A stretch of 64,000 bases of DNA, taken from Augochlora pura (lineage: Eukaryota; Arthropoda; Insecta; Hymenoptera; Halictidae). Made by a program: the position numbers and the translations under genes. The stretch lies in contig NC_135775.1 in the NCBI RefSeq assembly GCF_028453695.1, positions 2,914,001-2,978,000 of the forward strand, in the 5' to 3' direction. A model generated the notes under the pieces. That model was not told the origin of the DNA. It saw nothing but the letters and a program-made list of their open reading frames with translations, and did not search any database. Positions within the stretch are counted from its first letter, which is position 1, and each line of letters begins with the position of its first letter. Shown here one piece after another: positions 45,951 to 57,862 of the stretch.

Positions 45951-46709
45951 TGAATTTCCATCCGCCGCCGTTACCGATTTTTCCCGCGAGGCTTTTCCGC
46001 GTAACACGCGGCAGTACACGTCGTATATAGAAATGAAATAAAGGAATCGCCGGCGTGGAAACGTTGTAACAACCGCCAATGTTGATTAAATAACGGGCCG
46101 CCGCCGGGACGCCTTTGAACCGTGAACAAAAAACTCGCGGGGAACAACCATCCGTGCGCGTGCGCGCGATTCCATTCCGAGGGACGGTGTGTTTCGGACT
46201 TTCGTGCGTGTGTGTGTGTGTGTTGGAAAGAAGGAGACGGCCGGTTTATCGAGAATTACGGATTTCCAATCGACGTTGAATAAAAGGGCCGGGGCGCGCA
46301 ACATACATTACCGGACCGGATGAAATATAAATTGAACGATGCGACGAGGAGAAGGGGTACGGGGTGGGGGAGGGGTTTGCAGACCGGAAAGGAAAACGCA
46401 ACCCTCTCGATGCGTCGTTCGCAAGCGACTCTGCGACCGTCGAAAATGCAGCCGGGTTCCTTCGCGCGGAAATACGCTCGCGGCCATCGTAGGGAGGGGA
46501 GGTTGAAACCCTTTCGACTGAATCATTGTTTCTCAATATTAGAAACATAATTTAATAGAGGATGGTAAAGGTGTAGTTGTTTAGTCGAGTTGTGCGGAGG
46601 AGATACTTATTAGCGAATGGTTTGATACTTGAGCGGAGGATAGTTTACCTCGGGTTATCTTGAATTGTATTGTTTCTGGGTGGGTGTTTGTTGAATTAAC
46701 GAGGAGAGA

Positions 46710-46710
<1 letters not shown>

Positions 46711-46755
<45 letters not shown>

Positions 46756-46756
46756 T
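46711..46756. repeat. (TTA)n microsatellite
   Basis: About 15 near-perfect trinucleotide copies. Confidence 0.95.
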
Positions 46757-46916
46757 ATTTCGAGAGATTCTTCGCGTTCGTTGCAAAAATTACTTAAGAT
46801 TCCTTTTGATGAAAAAAAGCAACGGTAATGTGACAAACCCCACGGTACGACATTGAAAACTTCGAAAAGAGGTTAGTTTGCTTGATACCGGAGCTAATTT
46901 TCTGCGCGGAATAAAA

Positions 46917-46929
46917 AGGAAGAGAGAAT

Positions 46930-46979
<50 letters not shown>

Positions 46980-47110
46980 ATGAGAGAAAATAAAAAAGAG
47001 AAAAAGAGAGAAAATAAGGAAGAGTGAGTGAGAGAGTGAGACAGTGAATCAGAGAGTGAGTGAATGAGACACTGAATGAGAAAGAGAGAGATAAAGAGGG
47101 AGGAAAAAGG
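46917..47110. repeat. GA-rich tract
   Basis: (GA)n at about 46935-46975, then gagagtgagtgaatgagaca-like units. Confidence 0.9.
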
Positions 47111-47945
47111 GTATGATTAACGGGAACCAAGAATCGGCGTACCATGGCGAGGCAGCAAGGTGCACGACGCGTAAATAGATCGGGGAGAGGAGAAACAAAG
47201 AGGCAAGACGATGCTCACGGGACGGGGAGGGGGAGGAAGGGCGGAAGGGCGGAGGGCGGAACGCGAAATAAAAGCGACCGAGGGATTCGCTTTCCGCGTC
47301 CGTCGGAAGAGGCGAACAATATTTATTTTCTCGGAGTCGCGGCGCGGCTCCGGCTGTCTGCTTAAGGGAAGGGAAATTTTATTTCGAACAAGGAAGAGAC
47401 GCGGGCTAAGAAAAAAAAAGGAAGCGAACCTAAGGAAAGGGGACCTGGAGGGGTTTGGAGGACTAGGGGGTGGAGGGAGGGAAAAATACGCGGCGCGGAG
47501 GTTTCGCCCAGCCGCGTGTCGAATCACGACTCTACAACGGCGCGCTTTGACTGCCGGAAGGGAAAAAGAATTTCGTATAGGACGCGCAAACTGCATCAGC
47601 CCGGCCGGAGAGAACTGTCGGGAAGGGAGAGGGGGGCGAATGATACAAGGGAAACAAAGGAGGGGAAGCGAAGAAGGAGGAACAAGGAAAGAGAGAGAAA
47701 GAAAGAGGGAAAAAGGAAAAGAGAACGGTAGAGATAGAGAGAGATAAAAATAGAGAAATATACAGGTTGTCTTGTTTACAGTAACGAGTTCAATTATCTA
47801 ATAAACTATAGTTCGTTTCGGAAATTATGTCAAAGAAAACCTACCCTATTTCAAGGGTGGTTCATTGATCTATAATAATCGAGAAATGTTGTTGGATGGC
47901 ATCGTGCACAGAAAAAGAATGAGAGGAAGAACAGAAAGACAGAGT

Positions 47946-48045
47946 NNNNNNNNNNNNNNNNNNNNNNNNNNNNNNNNNNNNNNNNNNNNNNNNNNNNNNN
48001 NNNNNNNNNNNNNNNNNNNNNNNNNNNNNNNNNNNNNNNNNNNNN
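47946..48045. other. Assembly gap (100 N)
   Basis: Exactly 100 N, within the Sidestep-like intron, just right of a GA-rich stretch that probably broke the assembly. Confidence 0.99.
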
Positions 48046-48559
48046 GAGGAGACCTCCCCGGGTTCGCGGGCCCGACAATCGCGCGACAGGTTTGATTAAA
48101 GATCGCTTTCCGACTAATTGGAAGGATCTTTAGAGTCGGGACAATCTCGGTCTCGAAAGGGTAAATAATTGAGGCGTTAATAGTCTCGGCGGCTTGGCTC
48201 CGGTCTCGAGGGTGCCAGGAATTCGACGGTCCCTGAATAATTTACGCACGGAGGACTTTCGTGTCGAAGTAGAGCTGCCGTCGACATCTATTCACCCTCC
48301 CCTCTCTTCTACGACGACGACGACGACCTACTCGCGTTCGATATCTCGAAACGGACCAGGACAATACACCACCTTATTTCCACCGAATATTAGCCGCGGC
48401 GCACTGTTCCCGAATCGGCGTTCACGCGCTCTGCCAAATTGTTCCAACGAATCGCGGTTGGACGGTCGTATTCGATCTGATACTGTTTTGAGGATGACTC
48501 CTGTTTTATACTTCGTTTTTATATTTATTGCGGTGTAGTGGACGTTGATTTTGGTTTTG

Positions 48560-48805
48560 ATCTTATCTGGGCTAGATTTTGACCTTAGGGCTAGCTTTCG
48601 ACCTTACCTGGGCTAGCTTTTGACCTTACCTGGGCTAGCTTTTGCCCTTACCTGGGCTAGCTTTTGATCTGAGTTCTAGCTTTTGACCTTAGGGCTAGCT
48701 TTTGATGTTAGGGCTAGCTTTTGAGCCCAGGGCTAGGTTTGACCTTAGGGCTAGCTTTTGACCTTAGGGCTAGCTTTTGCCCTTATCTGGGCTAGCTTTC
48801 ACGAG
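48560..48805. repeat. Tandem repeat, GGGCTAGCTTTTGACC core
   Basis: About ten to twelve copies of a 19-22 bp unit. Two spacer types alternate (ttaccT-type, giving 22 bp, and tta-type, giving 19 bp), with substitutions such as gatgtt and gagccc. Confidence 0.88.
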
Positions 48806-49460
48806 CCAGGTACAGTTTGGAAATAATATTTAATTAAATACTATCATCATAAATAATTTAATATTTTATTAACTTCAGCGAAGAGCATTAATTTTACAGA
48901 GTCGCGACACTGTGTAAATATCTCGGAAGTTTTTCTTTCTTTAAATAAATACAAATATTCTCGTGATGCAACAATTATCCGACCAGGTTTCCAGGACTCG
49001 CAGTCGCTTCGAGCGCGGCCGGTTTATCAGGCGGGAAAGATGATTTCCGAACGCGCGTCGCCGTCGCGCCGCGCAACGGTGGCACGCGTTGCTCAACACA
49101 GCCGGTATTTTCCGAGCGGGTTGATCCACGCCGGCAGGTCCGCCGACAGCTTTGCCCGCGCGTGTTTCGGTGTTTGCACGGGGGCACGCCGACGCGACGG
49201 AAACGCGGCGCGGAGGAGGAGGAGCGGCGTGGAGAGGAGAGGAGCGCGGGTCATAGTTTCTGAGCGTAAACAGGCTCGTTTCTGGCCCCAGAAAGGATTT
49301 TAACTCGATTTGGTGACCGCCGGGCGACTCGAGGCGAGGCGCGACCTCGTTGCACCCGGCTGCCACCAGAAAGCGACGTCCATCCTCTCACCCTCTCCCT
49401 CCCCCCCTACCCTACACTGTGCACGGTGTAACGTTTACCCTCGATCCGGTAAATACTCAC

Positions 49461-49760
49461 CGGCGGCTACCAGCTGGAAGAGACACGGTCTCGCCTGTGT
49501 ACCGACCAAATTGTCCGCCCAGCAGGACAGAGTGCCGTAATCGTGTTCGGGGCCCGGCGTGTACGTAAGCACGCTCACGCCCCGCGACTTCTCCATCGAG
49601 AACTTGTTCGGCGCTACCTCCAGCGTCTCCCCGTTGTTGTTGAATTTCCATCGGAAATTGTGCGCCGGCGGATCGGCCTCCACGTGGCAGGCGATGTCCA
49701 CGGACTCGTCCCGCGACGCGCCTACCACGATGATACGGTCCTCCTTGCACACCGGGGCGA
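49461..49760 (-). CDS. Sidestep-family receptor, complete Ig domain exon
   Basis: 300-nt exon with a ttcgaattgcag acceptor (AG at 49761-49762) and a GTGAGTATT donor, phase 1 at both ends so that it joins in frame to the FN3 exon (G plus GG gives Gly). It starts APVCKEDRIIVVGASRDESV. The APVC tetrapeptide between Ig domains is characteristic of Sidestep proteins. Core Ig residues are present: Cys in DIACHVEADPP, Trp in FRWKFNNNGE, and DYGTLSCWADN (DxGxxxC). It ends PCLFQLVAAG, running into KPFP of the FN3 domain, again the family pattern. By comparison with the family this is the membrane-proximal, last Ig domain. Confidence 0.94.
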
Positions 49761-49782
49761 CTGCAATTCGAACGGTACATGA

Positions 49783-49900
49783 TTAATTCACGCGATGTGT
49801 AGTTAATTCGCATGATATATAATTCATTCGTACGATATATAGTTCATTCACACGATATTATACTTTGATATTATGCTATTCGATATTATGCTATTCGATA
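49783..49900. repeat. Short tandem array beside the Ig exon acceptor
   Basis: About four to five copies of a ~22-bp unit (cgatatatagttcattcac), then gatattatgctatt repeats. It starts some 20 bp upstream of the splice acceptor. Confidence 0.75.
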
Positions 49901-50710
49901 TTATATGTATATTGTAATATGCGTTAAGGGATATGGTATAGTGTATTATATCGTACTGTATCTGCCCTGGTTTATTTTATTCCATTCTATTCTTATTTAT
50001 TATTTGCTAATTTATTCTATTCTATTCTCTTATGTTTTATTTTATTCTAGGTTACACTATTCTGATCTTGTTTATTCCATTGTATTTGTATTCTATTTTA
50101 ATTTACCCTATTCTATTATACATTGTATCGTATAATAAAATATAATAAAAATATAATATAATATAGCGGCAGTATGGAAGATTTTTATAAAAAGATTCGT
50201 ATCGTTGTATCAGAAAAATATTTTTCACCATTTGCAAGAAAACCTCCTACTAAATTTACCCCAATTATTGACATATATTTAACATCAATACAAGCCAAAT
50301 ACACCATAAAATATTTGATTAAAATAAATAATCAACAGGGCAAAATGCAACTTCTTACCGTTACATCAAATATAATATAATAATTAACAAAAGCTAACCT
50401 GCTAATTAATCGATCAAGAATCGATCCACTACAACCAACGCAAAAAATAAACAATCTTAAATCATGCCAATTGTCTCTAAAATTCTTGATAGCGTGTGAA
50501 TCCTTAAAACCAATGGAAGAAGTAATGCCATAAGCCAGAGACAGTTTCGAACAGCAACCGAGGGGGTGGTTTTCGTAAGAAAACGCGGTGAAGTCGTGCG
50601 CGCTGGAAGACGAGCTCGTGACACGGGAGCAAAGCGAGATCGACCCTTTGACGAAGAAGGTCGTCGGCTGGTTGGTCAAGGCAATCTTCGGGGAATAACT
50701 TTGTCGGGTT

Positions 50711-51370
50711 GAAGAGAGAGAGAGAGAGAGAGGGGGCGGCGCGTCGACGGTTTCGTCTGGCGTGTGTTGGTCGTTAATGGGTTTCGGGGACGGAGTCGCG
50801 ACCGTAGCGAAATTGTGACGAGCCGGTAGGGGGGGATAGGGTAGATCGCGTTGGCCGGCCGATTGATCACCGTTCCATTCGGGTTTTATTCGTTCGAGGA
50901 GGTCGAGCCCCTCGCAGCAGCTCGCAGCCGACGGCGGCCAGAGTTCGGCTCGCAGCAAGCGACGCGGCGTTACGATGGAAATTGCGGCAAATGAAAGCTA
51001 CAGAGAGGGCAACGCCGGTGCGGCGGTCAGCTTATTGCCCGGCTTTTTTTCCCCCACCCCACCCTCCCTCTTCTACCCCCCCACCGTCGGCGGCGGCGAT
51101 AAACGTTCGCTTGTTTGCTATTCCTTTTATTTAGTTACCGCGCGCTCAATTCGGTAAATAGCAGTTGAAGTCAGGTTTCGAGTACAAAAGCGTCATCGAG
51201 TGGGTGGGCCGGGGGCCGCGCACCCACGGTTCTTTCGCCGTTCGATGGCTTTTGTTCCATTCGCGTCGCGCCCCCTCGTCCGTGTGAATAGCGTCCGCGA
51301 GCGATCTCTCTCTCTCTCTCTCTTTCTCTATTTCTCTCTCTATTTCTATTTCTCTTTCTCTTTCTCGCGA
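50711..51370. repeat. Simple repeats: (GA)n 50711-50733 and CT tract 51305-51368
   Basis: Two microsatellites separated by CpG-rich unique sequence with no gene support. Confidence 0.85.
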
Positions 51371-51796
51371 GCGCACGCGCTACCCGGAACGAATTAATTC
51401 GCGCGCGCGTGGCCCTCTCCCCGACCGTTCAAGTCCGACGCAAATAAATACAAGGGAGTTCGCAAACAGTCCCGCCGACAAAAAGTTCCCGAGCGAAACG
51501 GACGGCGAGACACGGCTGTTCGACAAAGGTCCGGACCGAGTGGACCGAACGGATACACTCTGCCGCGCTGTGTTTTTTTGCGCGAGCCGCTCTCAGACGC
51601 CGCGGGAAAAATTCCGCGAAAGATACGCGACGGGATAATCGAATTTTAGAGAGATCGATATTGTATAATTAACACCGGCGAGAAACGTAAGAGTAATTGC
51701 GATTATTATACCACAGGATGGTCCTCGTCGATTTCAATGGCGTTGAAATATGTTATGAAGGCTACTGTTCTGTATCATTTTTTACTGTTACCGCTC

Positions 51797-52332
51797 TTAA
51801 CCCTTTGCACTCGAGTGGTAACTCCGAGGTACCACTGAAACTTTCTGTTACTTCAAGATAATGCCAACATAATTCTCGCAGCGATAGAAGTCAGATTTAA
51901 AAAAATTATTAAACAGTGATTTTCATATTTATATTATTATTATTATCATTATATTTATCAAATCGTTATGTTTAGTATGCATACGAGTGCATTTTATTAT
52001 ACAGAATTAAAATTTAATTAACGAGGGTCACCCTGTCCTATACAATTAACTAACAATACTGTTATAGTTCAATAAAAAAAAAACAAAATAATTTTGAAAT
52101 CTTGGAGACAGGTCCACTTAGCAATTTTTGATGATCGCAAAAAGCCGCCCCCTGAAAACAAGATAGAGAAAAAAATACTACACTCGACGCTTATTTTTTA
52201 AACGAACTACCCCTCGGCAGATAAAAATAAATGAAGATAAATAAGACACCCTTTTATATAATCGGCGACATAGTATAGTATTATCGGCGATATACTATAT
52301 AGTATCGGCGACATTCTGCTTCAAAGGGTTAA
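51797..52332. mobile_element. piggyBac-like element, 536 bp
   Basis: TTAA at 51797-51800 and 52329-52332. The left end reads TTAACCCTTTGCACTCGAG then tggtaactccgaggtaccac. The reversed right end starts TTAACCCTTTGAAGCAG. Near the right end (52262-52315) a ~21-bp unit (atcggcgacatagtatagta) repeats three times. It is the largest member here, without a transposase frame. Confidence 0.7.
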
Positions 52333-52659
52333 AAATCGACGCCGCGATGACTCGATCATTGACGCGCGAAATAAATATTATTGGTACAACCGTGCGGGTG
52401 TGATCCGCGGCCGTTGAAGTGCAAAACATGCTCGGACTGGGAAGAACCGTGTATGGTACGGGGAAGGGGGGGAAAAAGCACGCAAGTTCGATGGTGCTTC
52501 GACGACGACAATGAGCTCGAGAGAACTCGAGCTTGCCTATCCTACTGTGCTTCTCGCTGAACGACAGGCGGCGTTCGAGGAGCGCGCGGCACGTTTATTC
52601 GCCCCGGTCCTCGTCCCGAAGAATGTCGAACCGCGTCTCGCTATTCTGTCATGGCATGG

Positions 52660-52786
52660 AAGGAGAAGGAAGGAGGGAGAAGGGGAGAGGAGAGGGAAGG
52701 AGAGTCGACGAAGGAGAGAAGAGAAAAGGAGAGAAGGAGATTGTGTTGAGCAAAGCGAGAAAAAGGAGAGAAATAGATAGATAGAT

Positions 52787-52825
<39 letters not shown>

Positions 52826-53260
52826 GAGATAGATAGATAGATAGATAGAGAGAAAGAGAGGGAGAGAGAAGGAGAGTGTGCGAGGAAAAGCGAAAAAAGC
52901 GAGAGAAAGACGAAAAGACAGAGAATGATAGAACGATGGAAAGTGAGCAAGAAAATAAGAAAATACTATAAGGACATCGTGCCGGGGGAAGTGAAAACAA
53001 GAAGAGAGAAAGAGAGTGTTAAGTAAAGTGAGAAAAGGAGAGCCATAGAGAAAGAGAGAATATGCAAAGAAATTAAGAAAAATAGAGAAAGAAAGCTAGA
53101 GCGAGTCAGAGAACAGCAAAATTTTAAAGGGAATGTACAAGGAAAAGCAACGAAGAGAGAGAAAAAGAAAAAGGCAGAAAGAGGGAGAGAGAGAGAAAAA
53201 TACAGAAAGAGAGAAGAAGAGGAGAAGAAGACGCAAGGACCGCGAGAGGAAAAGCAAGAA
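52660..53260. repeat. GA-rich tract with a (GATA)n core
   Basis: (GATA)n at 52774-52850 within about 600 bp of purine-rich DNA. Lys/Arg/Glu and Ser/Leu frames here are artefacts. Confidence 0.9.
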
Positions 53261-55149
53261 AAAGAGGCAGAGGTCCGGGTGGGGGCGCACCGTCTCCCGG
53301 AATGGAATCGTTTCGCGACCGACGCGGAAGGATTGCCGGCTCCGCGCCGCGTTTTCCGCGCGATATATATTTCCCCTCGTTCATCAGCCGTTGCCGCCGC
53401 CGCTATCTATCTCCCTTTGCATCCGTCTACCTTTTCACTTTGCGGCAGAAGAGAGATAAATAGACGGACGGTATCTTATCGAGCCGGGCGCGCGGCGCGG
53501 CTCGTCTCGAGACCAGAAAGGACCCGAAAGTATTCCCGAGGAGGCACAGACGATACCAAGGACTGTATTTCGGCTCGATAATCGGCCGGGTAATTTCGCC
53601 AAGTAGAACGAGCCCCGTCGCGAGTGCCGCGGACATGCCCCGAAATGAAAGACGTCTTCTTCCGCGCCGCGCCGCTTCGAGCATGTGGAACAAATTGCCT
53701 GCTGGTCCGGCTCGCTTCTGCAATCGGCTCGCGCGACTTTTCGATTGGGTAGAATATCGGTCAGCTGAATCATTGACGTTGGTTAGATTCTCGGATAGTG
53801 GTTGTTTAGGAATTAATTTAATGGGCGAGGCGCGACGTTTTGGAATGCAGAATTGTTATTCAATTCTGTGTAATTAGCTCTACTTTTAACTCTTCATTAT
53901 TTCCAATCATTTTCTATATATTGTTGGTTATATTAGTATACGATTTATTATAGCAGTATATAAATTATATTAATATAGATAAAGTAATTGAGTTGATAAA
54001 TAAATATCGTTAAAATGACGCTATTTTATGCAAGCTTCGAATATTTTGCTCTGTTACACCGATTTTACGTTCTTTTATTCTTTCCAAATATATAATCTTG
54101 TCAAAAATATTTAGCAATCCAAAAATCGACAACAAGCAACTTTTCCAAGCAAGCATGAAAATGTTGGTCACCACATTGTAATTTTTAAATTAGTAATAAG
54201 GGATGCGATCGAACGCGAACAGTTTGCGGGGCACCGCCGTAATTGTAACGGGGTTTGGGGGGCGAGGGGTGCGGGGTGGGGGGGGACGAATCAAAAAGCG
54301 GCGATCGCTAAAGAAGTCTTATCGCGCCGGCGGGTCAGCGGTCCGATTTTGTAGCGTAATTAACGGGGCGGCGGGCACTGCGTCGGTCACCGTTGAACCG
54401 AGGGGCGGAGGACGGGCGAGGGAGGGGGTTGGAGGGCGTTGGACCGAGCTCTGTAATTCGAAATTAACGATCAGAATCGGCGGTCGCACCCCGCCGGACG
54501 CCGCCGCCGCCGCCGCGCTTTTAAACGGCGCGTATGAAATTTAATTATCATCCGTGACAGGGAAGCGTCGCGACGCGACACGGACAGCGGGATTGATAAA
54601 GCCCCGGGGCGGCGGCGGTCCCCGCGCGGCTCTCCCCCCCCCTTCCTCCGCGAAATTTTTTTTTCTAGCCCGGGTCGCTCGATAATTGCCATCGACGGTG
54701 TAAATTCCGCTTTGTAACGCGCGTTTCCCGAAAAAAAAGCGGCGCGGAGAAAAAAAGAGGAAAAAGGGTGAAAAAAAAAACAGAGCGCCGATTTTCGAGT
54801 CTGTTTATACTGAACGTGTTCTCTCGTTGATGGGACAGAGAGAGAGAGAGAGAGAGAGAGTGAGGGGACCCCGTCGCGGACACTCTTCGCCTCTCGTCGT
54901 CTGGCTCCTCGACAGAATCGCTCGAAAAATCTGGCAATTCTCGGCCGGCACTTTCTCGTTAAAGCTTCGATCGGAATCGATTTAAATCCCCCCGACCGCG
55001 AGAAGGGAAAACCTCGTTTCCACCGCGCGGACGTGAATGGCCTAAAGCAAATGTCATTTCCAGACGTGGCGCGACGATGTAATAACCGGGAAACTAAATC
55101 CGGACGCGGGGCTACCTTGCTCTCTGTCACCCGCTGTCTCCCTCTTCCC
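53261..55149. other. Non-coding intron DNA
   Basis: CpG-rich at 53270-53760 and 54200-54620, AT-rich between, G-rich run near 54255-54290 and (GA)n at 54837-54861. No exon with Ig or FN3 motifs. Confidence 0.45.
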
Positions 55150-55390
55150 CCCCACCTTACTCTTTCTCACTCTCACCTGATCTCTCTTGCACTATTACTC
55201 TTTCTCTCTCTCTCTCTTACTTTGCTCCTCTTTACTCTTTCTCTCTCTCACTTGGTCTCTCTCACTTGCTCCACTTTACTCTTTCTGTCTTTCACTTGGT
55301 CTCTCTTGCTCTCTTACTCTCTCTTACCCTTTTTCTCTCACTCTTACTTTGCTCTCCTTTACCCTTTTTCTCTCACTCTCTTCCTCTTGC
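55150..55390. repeat. CT-rich tract
   Basis: Units of ctctttctctctctcacttg with two or three long imperfect copies (gctcctctttactctttct). Confidence 0.88.
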
Positions 55391-56929
55391 ACGCCATCTT
55401 TCTTCGATCCGAGAAACAGCCCGCGAGAGATTGCTGCTTATCCCCGGCTCGTTCCCGGGACCTTTACGAGGCCGTCACCGGGCCGCAGTTAAATATCGAG
55501 AGGGGCCAGTTTTTTTTTTCTAGCGCGTCTACACGTAGACGGAGGGCTAGCTACTAACACCGTCGTCGTCCGGCGACGATTTCCCCCGACGTCGTCGAAT
55601 TTTTACGGGCCGGCGAGTTAACACTCTTCGAGCACCGCTTAAACGTCCCACGCCATCGAATTGAAGTTTCCACGAATCCGTGAGAGAGAAAGAGAGAGAG
55701 AGAGAGAGCACTCGCCGCGGAATTACGGCCGGTTGTAGGATCGCTCGGTATAAGGTTTTTAAAGGGACTGCTCGCCCTGCGATCATCTTTCATCGAGATC
55801 TCAAACAGTTAGCCGGGCTTTTATGCCCGGCGTGATCGTCGTAAAAGAAAGTCGCGTTTGTTCGCGACGGGAACATCGAGAGCAACTGATTGCTTGAGAA
55901 TTTTATTTGAGACGGTGAAGGGATGATTTTTTAGGTATTCAGAGTGGTTCTATGAAAAAATGTTAATATGTCTTTTGAGGGGATTCTAAATTGCAATAAT
56001 AGGAATTTGGAAAAGTTTGCTATTGGATGAAACACTTAGGTTATGTTAGCTTAGAAGTTTGCAGTAATATTGAGTATTAATTGAGTGATATAAATTAATT
56101 GTTGATAATTATTAATATACTATCTGTAATGAGTAATATATTGTATATTATCAGTATGAGCAATATAAATAAATTGCTGATAATTATTAAAATACTATCA
56201 ATAATAACTATTATCAATATAAGCAATATAAATTAACTACTGATAATTATTAACAAACTCCTTTCGCTCACTTCAACTCCTCTGACCCCTTCACCCAATT
56301 TATTCATAAAATTTAAAATCCATAAAAATATTTTAAAATCCATAATCTCATCCCTCAAACAGGCATTCGAACGTCTCGAAAAGATTCGCCGAAAGATTCT
56401 CTATCAATTTACGAGAACCGCCGCTTATATATACCCCGGCCCGGGAACAGCGAATCGGAAATCCGTGGGACGATCACTGTGGCTAAAAGGCGGAGAGGAA
56501 AAATCGTTCCGCGAAACGCGAGGCGCACGTTCCACCGGTGGAAAAAGTTGTTCCGTGGCAACGAAAATTGCTGGGTCCCGGTGTTCGAGCCGGATGACCA
56601 AGGAAAGGACAGTGATTCTCCGACGATCGTCTTTTAAATTGGGGATATTCAATTTGTATACGGGCTTCGTGAACGAAGAGCGAGAGCGAGAGAGAGAGAG
56701 AGAGAGAGGGGTGGTGGGGAATCTCTGACGGTTCCCGGAGCCGCACTGCGGTCGACAGTATGCTCGACGTAACCCGGGGAATTGGATATCAAAAATGTAG
56801 CTGGAACTAAGTACGCCTGAAATATTCAGGTGAAACGAGATCCTCGGCTGCAGCCGATTCGGAATAAATACGCGAGCCGGTTACGTTATACGGGGCTAGA
56901 GACGTTCGTTCTCTCTAGCTAGCTGGCTC
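55391..56929. other. Non-coding intron DNA
   Basis: (GA)n at 55681-55708 and 56679-56709. AT-rich at 55900-56250 with aattattaatatactatc-type repeats. No gene supported. Confidence 0.4.
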
Positions 56930-57480
56930 GATAGCTGGCTCTCGAATAGGTCAGGTGGCTAAGGTGGCTGCGCGAATAGGTTGGCTAAGGTTGGTTCGAT
57001 AAGGTGGCTGGGTGGGTTGGTGGCTACGGAGCTGGATTGCTGGGTGGATGGATAGAGAGATGACTTGAGTGATAGATAGAAAGATGACTGGATAGATGGA
57101 TGGCTAGGTGACTAGATAGATAGATAGGAGACTAGATGGCTGGACAATTAGATAGATAGCTAGGTGATTGGATGGCTAGATAAGTGGGTAGATAGGTAGA
57201 TAAATGACTAGGTGGCTAGATAGCTAGGTGACTGGATAGATAGATAGATGACTAGGTGGATAGATAACTAGGTGGCTAAATGGCTAAATGGCTAGGTAGC
57301 TAGATGACCAAGTAGCTAAGTGACTAAGTAACCAAGTGGTCAAGTGGCTAGATAGCTAGGTAGCTAGATTGCTAGATAGATGCAAAGTAGTTAGATGACC
57401 AAGTAGCTAAGTGACGAAGTAACCAAGTGACCAAGTGGCTACTTAGCTAGGTAGCTAAGAACTAGCTAGACAGCTGCCTA
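56930..57480. repeat. GATA/GCTAG-type degenerate minisatellite
   Basis: Irregular tetranucleotide-derived units (gctagatagctaggtgact, gatagatagatgactaggtg, accaagtagctaagtgac). It ends about 220 bp from the upstream Ig exon's donor. Confidence 0.85.
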
Positions 57481-57702
57481 GCCAGGTGCTAACTAACTAT
57501 CCACACGCCTAAATATCTAAAGCGACTTGGCAGCTGGGCGCTACGTCGCGTTCAACGCTGCTCGTTAACGAAACGGGCCACGGAAGAAAAAAAGTACCGC
57601 CATGGAAAAATCCTCGATTAACTCGGCCGATTAAAATAAAGCTGCGGCTCCCGAACGGCCGCGCACCCAGGCTCGTCGCCCTCTCATGAAACGTGTACTC
57701 AC

Positions 57703-57862
57703 ACTTGACGCGAAAATGAAGAGGCTCGCTCCGCGTCTCGTTCAGGTCGTTCGTCACCGCGCAGACATACTTGCCGGCGCTGCTCCTCGTCACGCTCTGC
57801 AGCACCAGGCTCTGGTTCGACCAGATTATCTTCGCCGTCGTGTTGTGCGCCAGGATTTGATT
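57703..57862 (-). CDS. Sidestep-family receptor, second half of an Ig domain
   Basis: 160-nt exon with a ttggtttggtttcag acceptor (AG at 57863-57864) and a GTGAGTACA donor. It begins in phase 0 and ends in phase 1; the last T joins TC of the next exon to give Phe, forming RVKF-APVC. The peptide NQILAHNTTAKIIWSNQSLV continues LQSVTRSSAGKYVCAVTN, the C'-to-G part of an Ig domain (SxxGxYxC), with the SNQSLVLQxVxR stretch common in Sidestep proteins. Sequons at NTT, NQS and NET. The first half of this domain and the upstream Ig domains and signal peptide should lie to the right, beyond what I can identify. The codons before the acceptor read VWFQ, so a slightly earlier border is possible. Confidence 0.88.

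Larger units (their letters stand above)
42590..49460 (-). other. Intron of the Sidestep-like gene (6.9 kb)
   Basis: Bounded by the GTGAGTATTT donor at 49451-49460 and the ttcag acceptor at 42590-42591. It hosts a TTAA element, the 444-bp mariner derivative, a ~185-bp tandem duplication, GA and TTA microsatellites, an assembly gap and a ctagcttttgacc array, all listed separately. Between them: CpG-rich unique DNA at 43850-44860, 45950-46510 and 47120-47660. Confidence 0.85.
49761..57702 (-). other. Intron of the Sidestep-like gene (7.9 kb)
   Basis: Bounded by the GTGAGTACAC donor (57693-57702) and the gaattgcag acceptor. It contains a ~22-bp repeat array at 49783-49900 right next to the acceptor, AT-rich DNA at 49900-50500, a TTAA element, GA/GATA tracts, a CT tract at 55150-55385, (GA)n at 54837-54861, 55681-55708 and 56679-56709, and a minisatellite close to the donor. 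No internal gene seen. Confidence 0.85.
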
